Positions 33,204 through 41,211 of a stretch of 64,000 nucleotides of DNA are shown here, in pieces. A model generated the notes under the pieces. It was not told the origin of the DNA and did no database searches. It saw only the letters and a list, made by a program, of their open reading frames with translations. The first letter of the stretch is position 1; each line of letters opens with the position of its first letter. The translations under genes and the position numbers were made by a program. The stretch is taken from assembly GCF_003234085.1 (NCBI RefSeq), contig NZ_QKSD01000012.1:1-64000 (forward strand). The letters run 5' to 3'. Origin of the DNA: Curtobacterium sp. MCPF17_052 (GTDB lineage Bacteria; Actinomycetota; Actinomycetes; Actinomycetales; Microbacteriaceae).

Positions 33204-34505
33204 GTGAACGACGCAGCCACGCAGCCCGCCCGTCCCCGCACCGTCGTCGTCGGCATCACCGGCGGGATCGCCGCCTACAAGGCCGTCGGCGTCGTCCGCG
33301 ACCTGGTCAAGCGCGGCCACGACGTGCACGTCGTCCCCACCGAGGGCGCGCTGCGGTTCGTCGGCCTGCCCACCCTGGAGGCCCTCAGCCGCAACCCCGT
33401 CTCGACCAGCGTCTGGGACGACGTCGCCGAGGTCCGACACGTCGCGCTCGGCCGTCGCGCCGACCTCGTCGTGATCGCGCCCGCCACCGCCGACAGCCTG
33501 GCCAAGATGGCCGCCGGGCTCGCCGGCGACCTGCTCGGCACCACCCTGCTGGCCACTGAAGCCCCCGTCGTCGTCGCCCCCGCCATGCACCCGCAGATGT
33601 GGGAGCACCCCGCGACCCGGGCGAACCTCGCCACCCTCCGGGCCCGCGGCGTGCACGTCGTCGGGCCGGTCGTCGGCGCGCTCACCGGGGACGACGCCGG
33701 CATCGGTCGGATGTCCGAGCCGGAGGACATCGTCGTCGCGGCACTCGCGGTGCTCGATGCCGCCGAAGCGCCGGACCGCAGCGGCTCGCTCGACGCCACG
33801 CCGAGCCTCCACACCGGCGCCCGGGGCGAGCAGGGCGACCTGGCCGGCGTCCGTGTCGTCGTCAGCGCCGGTGGCACCCGCGAGCCCCTCGACCCGGTCC
33901 GCTTCGTCGGCAACCGGTCGAGCGGCCGGCAAGGGGTGGCGCTCGCCGCCGAGGCCGCCCGCCGCGGTGCCGACGTCACCCTCGTCGCCGCGAACACCGA
34001 CCCCGGCCTCACCGAGGGGTTGCCGGTCCGCATCGTCCGGGTCGGGTCCGCGCAGGAGCTCGCCGTCGCCATGCACGCCGAAGCACCGGAGGCGGACGTC
34101 CTGGTGATGACCGCGGCGGTCGCCGACTACCGACCGGCCGAGGTGCTCGAGTCGAAGCTCAAGAAGGAGCAGCAGGGCGACCGGATGACCCTCGAGCTGG
34201 TGAAGAACCCCGACGTCCTCGCCGAACTCGTCGCCGCACGCCGGGTCGGGCAGGTGATCGTGGGCTTCGCGGCGGAGACCGAACCCGACCGCGAGGCGCG
34301 CCTCGAACTCGGCCGTGCCAAGATCGCCCGGAAGCCGGCGGACCTGCTCGTCGTGAACCACGTCGGGTGGTCGCACGGGTTCGAGCGCGAGGAGAACGCC
34401 ATCGAGGTGCTCGTCCCCGGCGGCGCGGTCGTCCGCGAGACCTCGGGCACGAAGGCCGAGGTGGCCACGGCGGTGCTCGACCTGGTCGCGACCGCGCTGA
34501 CCTGA
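33204..34505 (+). CDS. coaBC: Bifunctional CoaBC (phosphopantothenoylcysteine decarboxylase / phosphopantothenate-cysteine ligase)
   Basis: It performs two consecutive steps of coenzyme A synthesis. The N-terminal CoaC half (residues about 15-185) is a flavoprotein: VGITGGIAAYKAVGVVRDLV, VRHVALGRRADLVVIAPATA, and APAMHPQMWEHP where most homologues have PAMN. The C-terminal CoaB half has SAGGTREPLDPVRFVGNRSS, VMTAAVADYRPAE, LELVKNPDVL and VGFAAETE. GTG 33204 is preferred to GTG 33195 because it lies seven bases after TAGCGT. Complete 433-residue length suggests full activity. Confidence 0.95.
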   Translation: MNDAATQPARPRTVVVGITGGIAAYKAVGVVRDLVKRGHDVHVVPTEGALRFVGLPTLEALSRNPVSTSVWDDVAEVRHVALGRRADLVVIAPATADSLAKMAAGLAGDLLGTTLLATEAPVVVAPAMHPQMWEHPATRANLATLRARGVHVVGPVVGALTGDDAGIGRMSEPEDIVVAALAVLDAAEAPDRSGSLDATPSLHTGARGEQGDLAGVRVVVSAGGTREPLDPVRFVGNRSSGRQGVALAAEAARRGADVTLVAANTDPGLTEGLPVRIVRVGSAQELAVAMHAEAPEADVLVMTAAVADYRPAEVLESKLKKEQQGDRMTLELVKNPDVLAELVAARRVGQVIVGFAAETEPDREARLELGRAKIARKPADLLVVNHVGWSHGFEREENAIEVLVPGGAVVRETSGTKAEVATAVLDLVATALT

Positions 34506-34570
34506 GCGCACCCGCGCTCCCCTGGACCGGACCTGGGCGTGGACGGTGTGCGGTCGGGCACGATGGGGCG

Positions 34571-34972
34571 ATGCGACGCCGGACCGAACGCGCACGACGT
34601 GCCAGGAGGACCGCCGGTGTCCTCGCCCTCCTCCTGGGCGGCGCCGGGGTGACCCACTTCCTCCGGCCGCGAGGCTACGACCGGATCGTCCCGGAGGCCC
34701 TGCCGCCCCGGACCACGACGCTCGTCTCGGGTCTCGCCGAGCTCGGCATCGCCGCCGGTCTCCTCGTCCCCGCGACCCGGCGACGCGCGGGCTGGGCGGC
34801 GGCCGCCCTCTTCCTCGCGGTGTTCCCCGCCAACGTGAAGATGGCGAGCGACCTGCTCGAGCACCCACGGGCCTCCCGGGCGGCACGCCTGATCGCAGTC
34901 CTCCGGCTGCCGCTGCAGGCGCCGCTCGTCGCGTCGGCGGTCCGCGTCGCCCGGCACGCCCCACGCCGATGA
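34571..34972 (+). CDS. DoxX-like small membrane protein
   Basis: A 133-residue protein with an Arg-rich N-terminus (MRRRTERARRARRTAG) and about four hydrophobic segments: VLALLLGGAGVTHFLRP, TTTLVSGLAELGIAAGLLVP, WAAAALFLAVFPANVKMASD and a C-terminal amphipathic helix. The GVTHFLRPRGYDRIVPEALP block is typical of DoxX-family relatives. Function unknown. Its TGA overlaps the next gene's ATG. CACGAT lies six bases before the start. A GGGCCTCCCGGG copy of the dispersed motif sits inside the gene near 34869. Confidence 0.75.
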   Translation: MRRRTERARRARRTAGVLALLLGGAGVTHFLRPRGYDRIVPEALPPRTTTLVSGLAELGIAAGLLVPATRRRAGWAAAALFLAVFPANVKMASDLLEHPRASRAARLIAVLRLPLQAPLVASAVRVARHAPRR

Positions 34973-35796
34973 CCGACGACGGCCAGGAGCCGCCGGCCGG
35001 CCTCGGGGCCGGCGACGCCGATCCGCGCACCCGTGCCGCGGTCGCGCTCCGACACCGGGCGGTGACGGTGCACGCCTGGGACGACATCGTCTTCGCGCAC
35101 TGGCGGTGCGAGCCGGAGACACTGGCCCGCCTCGTCCCCCGGGGCACGCGGCCGGACATCGTGGACGGCAGCGCCTGGGTGGGCCTCGTCTCGTACGTCT
35201 TCCGCGAGACGCAGGTGCCGCCGTTCCCGCCGTCGACCCGCCTGGGCTCGATGACGGAGGTCACGGTCGAGGTCCTCACCGTCGACGACGTCGGCCGACA
35301 CGGCATCGCCTACCTGACCGTGGACACCCCGAACGTGCCCGCGATCGTCGCCGCGCACGCACTGCTCGGCGTCCCCTACACGTTCGCCTGGGCGCGCTCC
35401 CGTCGCCGTGGCGAGACCCTCGGCCACCGGTCGGTCCGCCACCCGGACCGGGTCCGGCACCCGATCCGCGCGGTTCGCCAGGCCCGTCGGACGGGAGGCA
35501 CGACCGGCCCACGCCATGCCGCCTCGGTCCGCGTCGTGGCTGGCGAGGTCGACCGCTCGGCGCTGGCGGCGGACCTCACGACCCGCGCCGGCATCCACGC
35601 GCGGCTGCTCGCCCAGACGCTGTTCTGGCAGCGGCAGCACGCGCCCCTCACGGTGCGGTCGGCCCGACTGGAGCGCCTGGAGGGTGACCTCCCCGATGCG
35701 GTGGGGCTGCCCGGACTGTTCGACCGCGAGCCCGACTCGCTCCTCGTGGTGGACGGCACCACGGTCCGGTACGCGTGGGGGGACGTGGTCCGGTGA
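34969..35796 (+). CDS. YqjF/DUF2071-family protein
   Basis: A 275-residue protein of the DUF2071 family: VHAWDDIVFAHWRCEPETLA, LVPRGTRPDIVDGSAWVGLV, VRVVAGEVDRS and HAPLTVRSARLERLEGDLPD. The family has a split beta fold and no assigned function. It overlaps the DoxX gene by ATGA and the DUF1810 gene by GTGA, so the three form one operon. A copy of CGGACGGGAGGCACG at about 35489 lies in frame (RTGGT), an example of the dispersed motif inside coding sequence. Confidence 0.82.
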   Translation: MTDDGQEPPAGLGAGDADPRTRAAVALRHRAVTVHAWDDIVFAHWRCEPETLARLVPRGTRPDIVDGSAWVGLVSYVFRETQVPPFPPSTRLGSMTEVTVEVLTVDDVGRHGIAYLTVDTPNVPAIVAAHALLGVPYTFAWARSRRRGETLGHRSVRHPDRVRHPIRAVRQARRTGGTTGPRHAASVRVVAGEVDRSALAADLTTRAGIHARLLAQTLFWQRQHAPLTVRSARLERLEGDLPDAVGLPGLFDREPDSLLVVDGTTVRYAWGDVVR

Positions 35797-36230
35797 ACGA
35801 CGCAGCACGTGACCCGTACGGTCTCGACCGGTTCGTGGCCGCGCAGCAGGGAGTCCACGACACCGCCCTGGCCGAGCTCGCGGCCGGGCGGAAGCGCTCC
35901 CACTGGATGTGGTTCGTCATGCCGCAGGTCGCCGGGCTCGGACGGAGTGCGACCGCGCAGCGGTACGCGGTGTCCGGACTGGCCGAGGCGCGCGCGTACC
36001 TGGCGCACCCGGTGCTCGGACCGCGACTGCGCACGGCCGCGGCGACCGTGCTCGACGCGCCCGCGACCTCGGCCGAGGAGCTGTTCGGCGGGATCGACGC
36101 GGTGAAGGCCCGCTCGTCGATGACGCTCTTCGCCCGGGTGGCCGACGACCCGACGCCGTTCACCGCCGTGCTCGACCGGTGGTTCGACGGGGCCGAGGAC
36201 CCGGAGACGCTCCGCCTGCTCGGGCTCTGA
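35793..36230 (+). CDS. DUF1810-family protein
   Basis: A 145-residue protein with the full DUF1810 signature: RFVAAQQGVHDTALAELAAG, RKRSHWMWFVMPQVAGLGRS, YAVSGLAEARAYLAHPVLGP, KARSSMTLFARVADDP and a C-terminal LDRWFDGAEDPETLRLL. Calpastatin-like naming exists in databases but no activity is established. GTG 35793 overlaps the DUF2071 stop (GTGA), which decides the start. It is the third gene of the operon. Confidence 0.85.
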   Translation: MNDAARDPYGLDRFVAAQQGVHDTALAELAAGRKRSHWMWFVMPQVAGLGRSATAQRYAVSGLAEARAYLAHPVLGPRLRTAAATVLDAPATSAEELFGGIDAVKARSSMTLFARVADDPTPFTAVLDRWFDGAEDPETLRLLGL

Positions 36231-36244
36231 CCGCACGGGGCGTC

Positions 36245-36310
36245 GGAGCGCACGGTCCGCTGGGCGCACGGGACTTCGGAGCGCACGGTCCGCTGGGCGC
36301 ACCGGGCTTC
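36245..36310. repeat. 33-bp tandem duplication downstream of the DUF1810 gene
   Basis: Two adjacent 33-base units (36245-36277 and 36278-36310) beginning GGAGCGCACGGTCCGCTGGG differ at only two positions, and a partial third copy (TGGGCGCACTCGG) follows. The unit length is a multiple of three but the array lies after the DUF1810 stop and before the GntR promoter. No function is evident. Confidence 0.75.
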
Positions 36311-36338
36311 TGGGCGCACTCGGCCCGGCAACCGTCCG

Positions 36339-36357
36339 GTACCACATCAGGTACGGT
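36339..36357. promoter_or_regulatory. GntR-gene promoter with GTACC/GGTAC dyad
   Basis: GTACCACATCAGGTAC (36339-36354) has perfect five-base arms around a 6-base centre. The right arm overlaps the -10 hexamer TACGGT (36352-36357), 35 bases before the GntR start. An autoregulatory operator is plausible. Confidence 0.45.
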
Positions 36358-36392
36358 GAGCGGGCACCCGTCCTGAACCCGGAAGGCCTCCC

Positions 36393-37043
36393 ATGCCGGT
36401 CCCCAGCAGCGCCCCGACCGAGCACAAGCTGCTCCGCGACACCGTCCGCCAGAAGATCCACGAGGCGATCATGGACGGCACGCTCGAGCCCGGGGAACGC
36501 CTGAACGACGACGAGCTCATCGCCTGGCTCGGGGTCTCGCGGACACCCATCCGCGAGGCACTCAGCCAACTCGCGCGTGCCGGACTCATCGAGATGGCGC
36601 CGAACCGGTACACGCGGGTGACGACCCCGGACCCGGCTGAGGTGATCGAGGCCATGCAGACGCTCGGCGTGCTCTTCGGGGGCGTCGTCCGTCTGGCGGT
36701 CCCCCGACTCGGCACCGCGACACGCAAGCGGATCCTCAGCGCGCTCGACAAGACCATCTCCGAGCTCGAGGCGCACGACGTCCCGGCCGTGAACCGCGAC
36801 GCCCTCGGGGTGTTCGCCCTGTACGTCGCCGAGTGCGGCAACGAGAACCTGCGGCGGGTCTGCCAGGACACGATGGACGGCCTGGCGTTCCGACTGCGCC
36901 TGCCGAACCTGGACGAGCTCCTCGACTGGGACCAGATGACCGCGGACTTCCGACGCCTGCGGGCGGCAACCGCGGACGGCGACAACGTCGCGGCGGAACT
37001 GGCGACGGAGGCGATCCACCTGCTCCCGGGAGCGAAGCGATGA
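36393..37043 (+). CDS. GntR-family (FadR subfamily) transcriptional regulator
   Basis: A 216-residue regulator. The N-terminal winged helix spans residues about 12-75 (LRDTVRQKIHEAIMDGTLEP, then GERLNDDELIAWLGVSRTPI, REALSQLARAGLIE). The C-terminal all-helical part is an FCD-like effector domain, though its metal-binding residues are hard to pick out. GGAAGG lies six bases before ATG 36393. There is no catabolic neighbour, so the effector is unknown. The upstream dyad suggests autoregulation. Confidence 0.88.
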   Translation: MPVPSSAPTEHKLLRDTVRQKIHEAIMDGTLEPGERLNDDELIAWLGVSRTPIREALSQLARAGLIEMAPNRYTRVTTPDPAEVIEAMQTLGVLFGGVVRLAVPRLGTATRKRILSALDKTISELEAHDVPAVNRDALGVFALYVAECGNENLRRVCQDTMDGLAFRLRLPNLDELLDWDQMTADFRRLRAATADGDNVAAELATEAIHLLPGAKR

Positions 37044-37230
37044 CCCGGTCTCGCGGGGCGTCCTGAGCATCCGCACAGGAACCGGTCGCCGTCGGTCGGT
37101 CGCGGCGGGCGGGCGGCGTGCCGGGCATCGGGCGCCCTCGGCCGAGACCACAGCCGTGTCCCCCGTTCGACCCGTGTTCCCCGACCGCTACGATCATGCT
37201 CACCACCCGAACGACACCCGCGGAGCGACC

Positions 37231-37686
37231 ATGACCGACCTCGACCCGGACCGCACCGAGGTCGCCGCCCGCCTCGCCGCGGCCGTCGGCCGGATCAACC
37301 GGCGGGCACGCACCGACTCGGCCTCGCTCGGCTACGGCATCGTCTCGGCCCTGGCGTCGATCGTGCAGCACGGCCCCCTGCGCCCCGGCGACCTGTCGCG
37401 GATCGAGGTCGTCACCAAGCCCACGATGACCCGGATCCTCACCGAGCTCGAACAGCGCGGGTTCATCGTCCGGGACCCGGACCCCCGTGACGGTCGGGCC
37501 TTCATGGTGAGCGCGACCCAGGCGGGCATGGACGCCGTGGACGCGGCCCGGTCGCAGCGCACCGGCATCGTCGCCGGGCTCATCGCCGAGCTGTCCCCCG
37601 ATGACGTCGACTCCATCGCGCAGGCACTCGACGCCCTCGAGCGGGTGGCGCAGAGCCCGACGAGCCAGGCCACTCCCACACGCTGA
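37231..37686 (+). CDS. MarR-family transcriptional regulator
   Basis: A 151-residue winged-helix protein: GYGIVSALASIVQHGPLRPG, LSRIEVVTKPTMTRILTELE, QRGFIVRDPDPRDGRAFMVS, with the wing DPRDGRA characteristic of MarR. C-terminal helices provide dimerisation. ATG 37231 with CGGAG ahead is preferred over an upstream in-frame start. Target genes are not obvious; it is followed by the cell-wall hydrolase gene 363 bases downstream. Confidence 0.88.
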   Translation: MTDLDPDRTEVAARLAAAVGRINRRARTDSASLGYGIVSALASIVQHGPLRPGDLSRIEVVTKPTMTRILTELEQRGFIVRDPDPRDGRAFMVSATQAGMDAVDAARSQRTGIVAGLIAELSPDDVDSIAQALDALERVAQSPTSQATPTR

Positions 37687-38049
37687 TCGCCACCGGCCCG
37701 TTACTGAACCGTTACCGGACGGTGGACCGACCGTTCGGGGACCGGACACGGACCGGGCGCCCAGGATCGCGGGTCATCGTTGCCGCTTCGCCCCCGCGAG
37801 TGACGTGATCGTCACCGCTCGGAGGCGGAACGGACGGGCCCCACATCACCGTCCGGTCCTCCCCCGGCTCGCGGGTCCACGCGACGACGCGCTGACAGCA
37901 GGTCCCCCACCCTCCTGTCCTTCCGGAGCCCTCACCGTCCCCCCGACGGTCGACGGGCGCCGGTGACCGGCGTGCGCACCGCCCGTGCGCACGCCACGCC
38001 TCGACGCCCGCACGGACCCGCACCACGAGCCGGCCGACACCCGGAAACG
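37687..38049 (+). other. 363-bp gap: promoter region and possible long leader of the wall hydrolase
   Basis: No convincing gene is seen. The first 30 bases hold the GTTAC direct repeat. Further on are GC-rich inverted segments, including GGACGG/CCGTCC around 37832-37857. I looked for the conserved core of the c-di-AMP (ydaO) riboswitch, common before such genes in Actinobacteria, and did not recognise it. An in-frame GTG at 37963 could extend the hydrolase N-terminus. Confidence 0.4.
37700..37715 (+). promoter_or_regulatory. GTTAC-N6-GTTAC direct repeat, candidate MtrA site
   Basis: GTTAC at 37700-37704 and again at 37711-37715 gives an 11-base period (one helical turn). Direct GTTAC-type repeats of this spacing are described for the actinobacterial response regulator MtrA, which controls cell-wall hydrolase genes. 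The site lies upstream of a probable lytic transglycosylase. Assignment is inferred. Confidence 0.45.
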
Positions 38050-38934
38050 ATGACGAGAACCACTCCCCGCACGAGCACCCCGGCTCCCGGCACCCGCCGC
38101 GCAGCCCTCGACACCCCGTCCCGCCGGATGCGCCGGACGCTCCGTCGGCACGGCGTCCTGATCGCCGGCAGCGCCGCGGTCGTCGCGACCGCCGGCGGCG
38201 CCCTCACCATGACGCAGCCCGCACTCGGCGAGGCGCTCGGTGTCCCGAGCGCCACCGCGACGCCCCACCTGTCCGGCACCGACCTCGACCGGGCCCAGGC
38301 CGCCGCGACGATCTCGACGGCACGCACGGTCGTCCGGGACGCGAACGCGGGAACCGACACCTCCCGGCTCGAACACCGGATCGCCTCGCTGTCCGACTAC
38401 ACCTCGCTCTCCGGCTCGGCGCTGACCGAACGGATCGCGTCGACCGTCGACACCACGCAGGACGTCGCCCAGGCGAGCGCCGACCAGGACCACGCCGACG
38501 CACAGGCCGCCGCCGCACGAGAGGCGGCCGCGAAGCGTGCCGCGGACGCGGCAGCAGCGGCGGAGGCCGCCGCCGAGCGGGCCGCGGCGGAGCGAGCAGC
38601 GGCCGAGGCCCAGGCTCGGGTGAACACCCCCGCCGGCGCCCGGGCCGCAGCCGCCGCGCTGGCGTCGTCGCAGTACGGCTGGGGATCCGACCAGTTCCAG
38701 TGCCTCGACAGCCTGTGGACCAAGGAGTCCGGTTGGGACTACCGCGCGGTCAACGCGAACGGTGGCGCGACCGGCATCCCGCAGGCACTCCCCGGCTCGA
38801 AGATGGCCTCGATCGCGGCGGACTGGCAGACGAACGCCGCCACCCAGGTCGTGTGGGGCCTGCAGTACATCAAGGGCTCCTACGGCACCCCGTGCAGTGC
38901 GTGGTCGCACTCGCAGGCGGTCAACTGGTACTGA
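38050..38934 (+). CDS. Secreted lytic-transglycosylase-like cell-wall protein
   Basis: A 294-residue exported protein. The basic N-terminus RRMRRTLRRHGVLIAGSAAV leads into a signal segment ending near TMTQPALG. Residues about 150-210 form an Ala/Glu/Arg-rich helical (coiled-coil-like) linker, for example AAERAAAERAAAEAQARVN. The C-terminal 85 residues carry the catalytic domain: SSQYGWGSDQFQCLDSLWTK, ESGWDYRAVNANGGATGIPQ (likely catalytic Glu in KESGW) and PCSAWSHSQAVNWY, with a probable disulfide between the two Cys. ATG 38050 is used; GTG 37963 is a possible alternative. Confidence 0.85.
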   Translation: MTRTTPRTSTPAPGTRRAALDTPSRRMRRTLRRHGVLIAGSAAVVATAGGALTMTQPALGEALGVPSATATPHLSGTDLDRAQAAATISTARTVVRDANAGTDTSRLEHRIASLSDYTSLSGSALTERIASTVDTTQDVAQASADQDHADAQAAAAREAAAKRAADAAAAAEAAAERAAAERAAAEAQARVNTPAGARAAAAALASSQYGWGSDQFQCLDSLWTKESGWDYRAVNANGGATGIPQALPGSKMASIAADWQTNAATQVVWGLQYIKGSYGTPCSAWSHSQAVNWY

Positions 38935-39098
38935 GCCGGACCGGGTGCCGATGCCGGGACCGGTCGATCCGAGTGTCGACGAGTTCCGCCCGGTGTCGCC
39001 GCGGTTGCACGGTCCCCTCCTCCTGCTGACGGCGCAGATCGGCCTGCGTGTCGAGCTGCCAGGTGCACAGCGGGGCCGCCGTACGGCAGGGTGGACCC

Positions 39099-39734
39099 AT
39101 GCCCGTCGTCACCGCCGTCTGCCGCGTCGAACAGCTGCTCCGCGACTCCGGCACGATCGGCATCACCGCCATCGACAAACGCCCGGTCGACGGGCCGGTC
39201 CGCGTCCGCCCGCTCGGGCTGCACGCGGACGTGCAGGCGGACCGCAAGCACCACGGCGGCGAGGACCAGGCCGTCTACGTGTACGCGGACGAGGACGCCG
39301 CGTACTTCGCCGGACAGCTGGACCGACCGATCCCGCCCGGGCTGTTCGGCGAGAACCTCCGGACGACGGGCATCGACGTCACCGGCCTGGTCATCGGGGA
39401 GCGCCTGCGCATCGGCGACACCCTGGAACTCGAGGTCACGATCCCGCGGACCCCCTGCGGCACCTTCGCGCGCCGGATGCAGGTCGACAGGTGGGTCAGA
39501 CGCTTCGCCGAGGAGGGCCGTCCCGGCGCGTACTTCCGGGTCCGGCGCTCCGGTGCGGTCGCCGCGGGCGACCCGGTGACGGTGCTGGACCGCCCCGAGC
39601 ACGGGGTGACGATCGGGCAGATGTCCGCCGGACTGACGGCGGAGCAGGCCACGGCGGTGCTCGCCTCGGGCGGCGGACTGGCGCCGAAGGTCGTCCGGGA
39701 GGCCCAGCTCGCCCTCCGGCGCGCAGCCGTCTGA
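39099..39734 (+). CDS. MOSC-domain protein (YiiM-like)
   Basis: A 211-residue protein with one MOSC domain. GPVRVRPLGLHADVQADRKH, HHGGEDQAVYVYADEDAAYF, PGLFGENLRTTGIDVTGLVI and IGDTLELEVTIPRTPCGTFA contain the conserved Cys (TPCGTF) that binds the molybdenum or sulfur-carrier group. YiiM-like MOSC proteins act in reduction of N-hydroxylated compounds or in sulfur transfer to molybdenum cofactor. ATG follows CAGGGT by six bases, so it is probably leaderless. Confidence 0.88.
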   Translation: MPVVTAVCRVEQLLRDSGTIGITAIDKRPVDGPVRVRPLGLHADVQADRKHHGGEDQAVYVYADEDAAYFAGQLDRPIPPGLFGENLRTTGIDVTGLVIGERLRIGDTLELEVTIPRTPCGTFARRMQVDRWVRRFAEEGRPGAYFRVRRSGAVAAGDPVTVLDRPEHGVTIGQMSAGLTAEQATAVLASGGGLAPKVVREAQLALRRAAV

Positions 39735-39791
39735 CCGCGGGCTCCGCGCTGACCCGGCGGGTTCCGCGCCGGCCCGGCAGTCCGGCGTGCG

Positions 39792-40175
39792 TCAGGCCGG
39801 TCCGGCGCCACGGCCCGGGTCGTACGGGCGACGAGCACGCGGCAGGCCGGTGACGACGAGGTCCCAGGCGTTCGCGACGAGGTCCTCTACCATCTGCTCG
39901 TCGATCCCCTCCCCCGGCGACAGCGTGATCCAGTGCCGCTTGTTCATGTGCCACCCAGGAGTGATCTCCGGGTGGTCCCGCACCAGCGCGGCTCCGTGGG
40001 GTGGGGCGCACTTGAGGTTCACGATCGCTACACCCCGGAGTTCCGCGTTCATCGCGAACATCTTGTCGACGACCTTGTAGACGTCGGTCCCCTCGCCGAA
40101 CGGCTGCGTCTCGGTCACGGCCGGCAGCGCCATCGCGGTCCGCGCGACGATCGTGTGCAGGGTGGTCCCGTCCAT
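39792..40175 (-). CDS. MmcQ/YjbR-family DNA-binding protein
   Basis: A 127-residue protein: ALPAVTETQPFGEGTDVYKV, VDKMFAMNAELRGVAIVNLK, PGWHMNKRHWITLSPGEGID and DLVANAWDLVVTGLPRARRP. These match the MmcQ/YjbR (CyaY-like fold) family, whose DNA-binding role is poorly defined. ATG 40175 lies six bases after CATCCT on the minus strand (leaderless). The stop at 39792 leaves a 57-base gap to the convergent MOSC gene. Confidence 0.85.
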   Translation of the reverse strand: MDGTTLHTIVARTAMALPAVTETQPFGEGTDVYKVVDKMFAMNAELRGVAIVNLKCAPPHGAALVRDHPEITPGWHMNKRHWITLSPGEGIDEQMVEDLVANAWDLVVTGLPRARRPYDPGRGAGPA

Positions 40176-40293
40176 CGCACCAGGATGCCCGTTCCTGCCT
40201 CGTTGTGGGGGTGAAAGTCCCTCAATGATCGGCAGTACCCTCGTCGTGCCGCACGTACCCGACGGTCGGCGAACGCACCTCCAGGAGGAACCC

Positions 40294-40593
40294 GTGACGA
40301 CCACTCGAACCCTCGGCATCGCTGCCGTCGCCCTCGCCCTCACCGTCGGCGGTGTCGCCGGCACCGCGACGAGCGCCTCCGCCGCGCCGAAGGCCTACGC
40401 CAACTGCACCGCCGTCAACAAGGTGTACTCGGGCGGGATCGCCAAGAAGTCCGTCACCCAGAACAAGGTGACCTCCGGCGGCAAGACCTCGTACCGCGCA
40501 CTCAAGGGCACCGTGAAGAAGGACGACGCCCTCTACAACGCGAACAAGAAGATGGACCGCGACGCCGACGGGATCGCCTGCGAGAAGAGCTGA
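40294..40593 (+). CDS. Secreted excalibur calcium-binding-domain protein
   Basis: A 99-residue exported protein. GTG 40294 is set by AGGAGG five bases upstream. Signal peptide: VTTTRTLGIAAVALALTVGG to about residue 30 (SASA). The mature part begins APKAYANCTAVNKVYSGGIA and ends with the excalibur motif DRDADGIACEKS, whose Asp-x-Asp-x-Asp-Gly loop resembles EF-hand calcium ligands and whose Cys can pair with NCT. Such domains occur in surface nucleases and stand-alone exported proteins of Gram-positive bacteria. Role unknown. Confidence 0.88.
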   Translation: MTTTRTLGIAAVALALTVGGVAGTATSASAAPKAYANCTAVNKVYSGGIAKKSVTQNKVTSGGKTSYRALKGTVKKDDALYNANKKMDRDADGIACEKS

Positions 40594-40615
40594 CCCGGCA
40601 GTCCCCGGACGCCCG

Positions 40616-40636
40616 GGAGCTCGGCCTCAGAGCTCC
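40616..40636. terminator. GGAGCTC/GAGCTCC hairpin between convergent genes
   Basis: GGAGCTC (40616-40622) and GAGCTCC (40630-40636) pair around a 7-base loop that contains the cysE stop codon. It lies 23 bases after the excalibur gene and can serve both directions. Confidence 0.5.
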
Positions 40637-41211
40637 GGTACGCCCTCGTGCCCGGACCGCGGACGTGCGGTGCCGGCGATCCCGGTCACGACCGAGTTCG
40701 CCGGCACGTCCTTCGTGACGACGGTCCCCGCGCCGATGACGGCGTCGTCACCGACCGTGATGCCGCCGATCAGCGCGGAGCCGGCACCCAGGACGACCCG
40801 ATCGCCCACCGTCGGGTGCCGCTTGGAACCCGGCCCCGGGCCTCCACCCCGACCGCCCAGGGTCACACCGTGGAACACGAGGACGTCGTCGCCGACCACC
40901 GCCGTCTCGCCGATGACGACACCGAAGCCGTGGTCGATGAAGAACCGGCGACCGATGCGGGCCCCGGGGTGGATCTCGATGCCCGTGAGGGTCCGCGCGA
41001 CCTGCGCGAGGATCCGCGCCGCCGTCCGCGACCCGGGCAGGCCCTGCGCGATCCAGAGCCGGTGCGTGACCCGGTACGCCCAGATCGCGTGCAGCCCCGA
41101 GTAGACGATCGCGTTCTCGAGGTCCCCGCGCGCGGCGGGGTCACCGCGGCGCGCGGCGGCGAGGTCCTCCCGGACCGTCCGCAGCACGCCGCGGCGTGGA
41201 GCCGTCGTCAC
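40627..41211 (-). CDS. cysE: Serine O-acetyltransferase
   Basis: It acetylates L-serine to O-acetylserine, the carbon donor of cysteine synthesis. The 194-residue short-form enzyme has an N-terminal helical region ([20 protein letters not shown]) and the left-handed beta-helix hexapeptide repeats: [60 protein letters not shown]. Catalytic His occurs in FIDHG. GTG 41211 overlaps the cysK stop as GTGA, so the pair is translationally coupled. Confidence 0.95.
   Translation of the reverse strand: MTTAPRRGVLRTVREDLAAARRGDPAARGDLENAIVYSGLHAIWAYRVTHRLWIAQGLPGSRTAARILAQVARTLTGIEIHPGARIGRRFFIDHGFGVVIGETAVVGDDVLVFHGVTLGGRGGGPGPGSKRHPTVGDRVVLGAGSALIGGITVGDDAVIGAGTVVTKDVPANSVVTGIAGTARPRSGHEGVPEL

Noticed and set aside
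37687..38049. c-di-AMP (ydaO) riboswitch before the transglycosylase-like gene
   Set aside because: The context is typical, but the conserved core segments were not recognised by eye. A covariance-model scan would decide.
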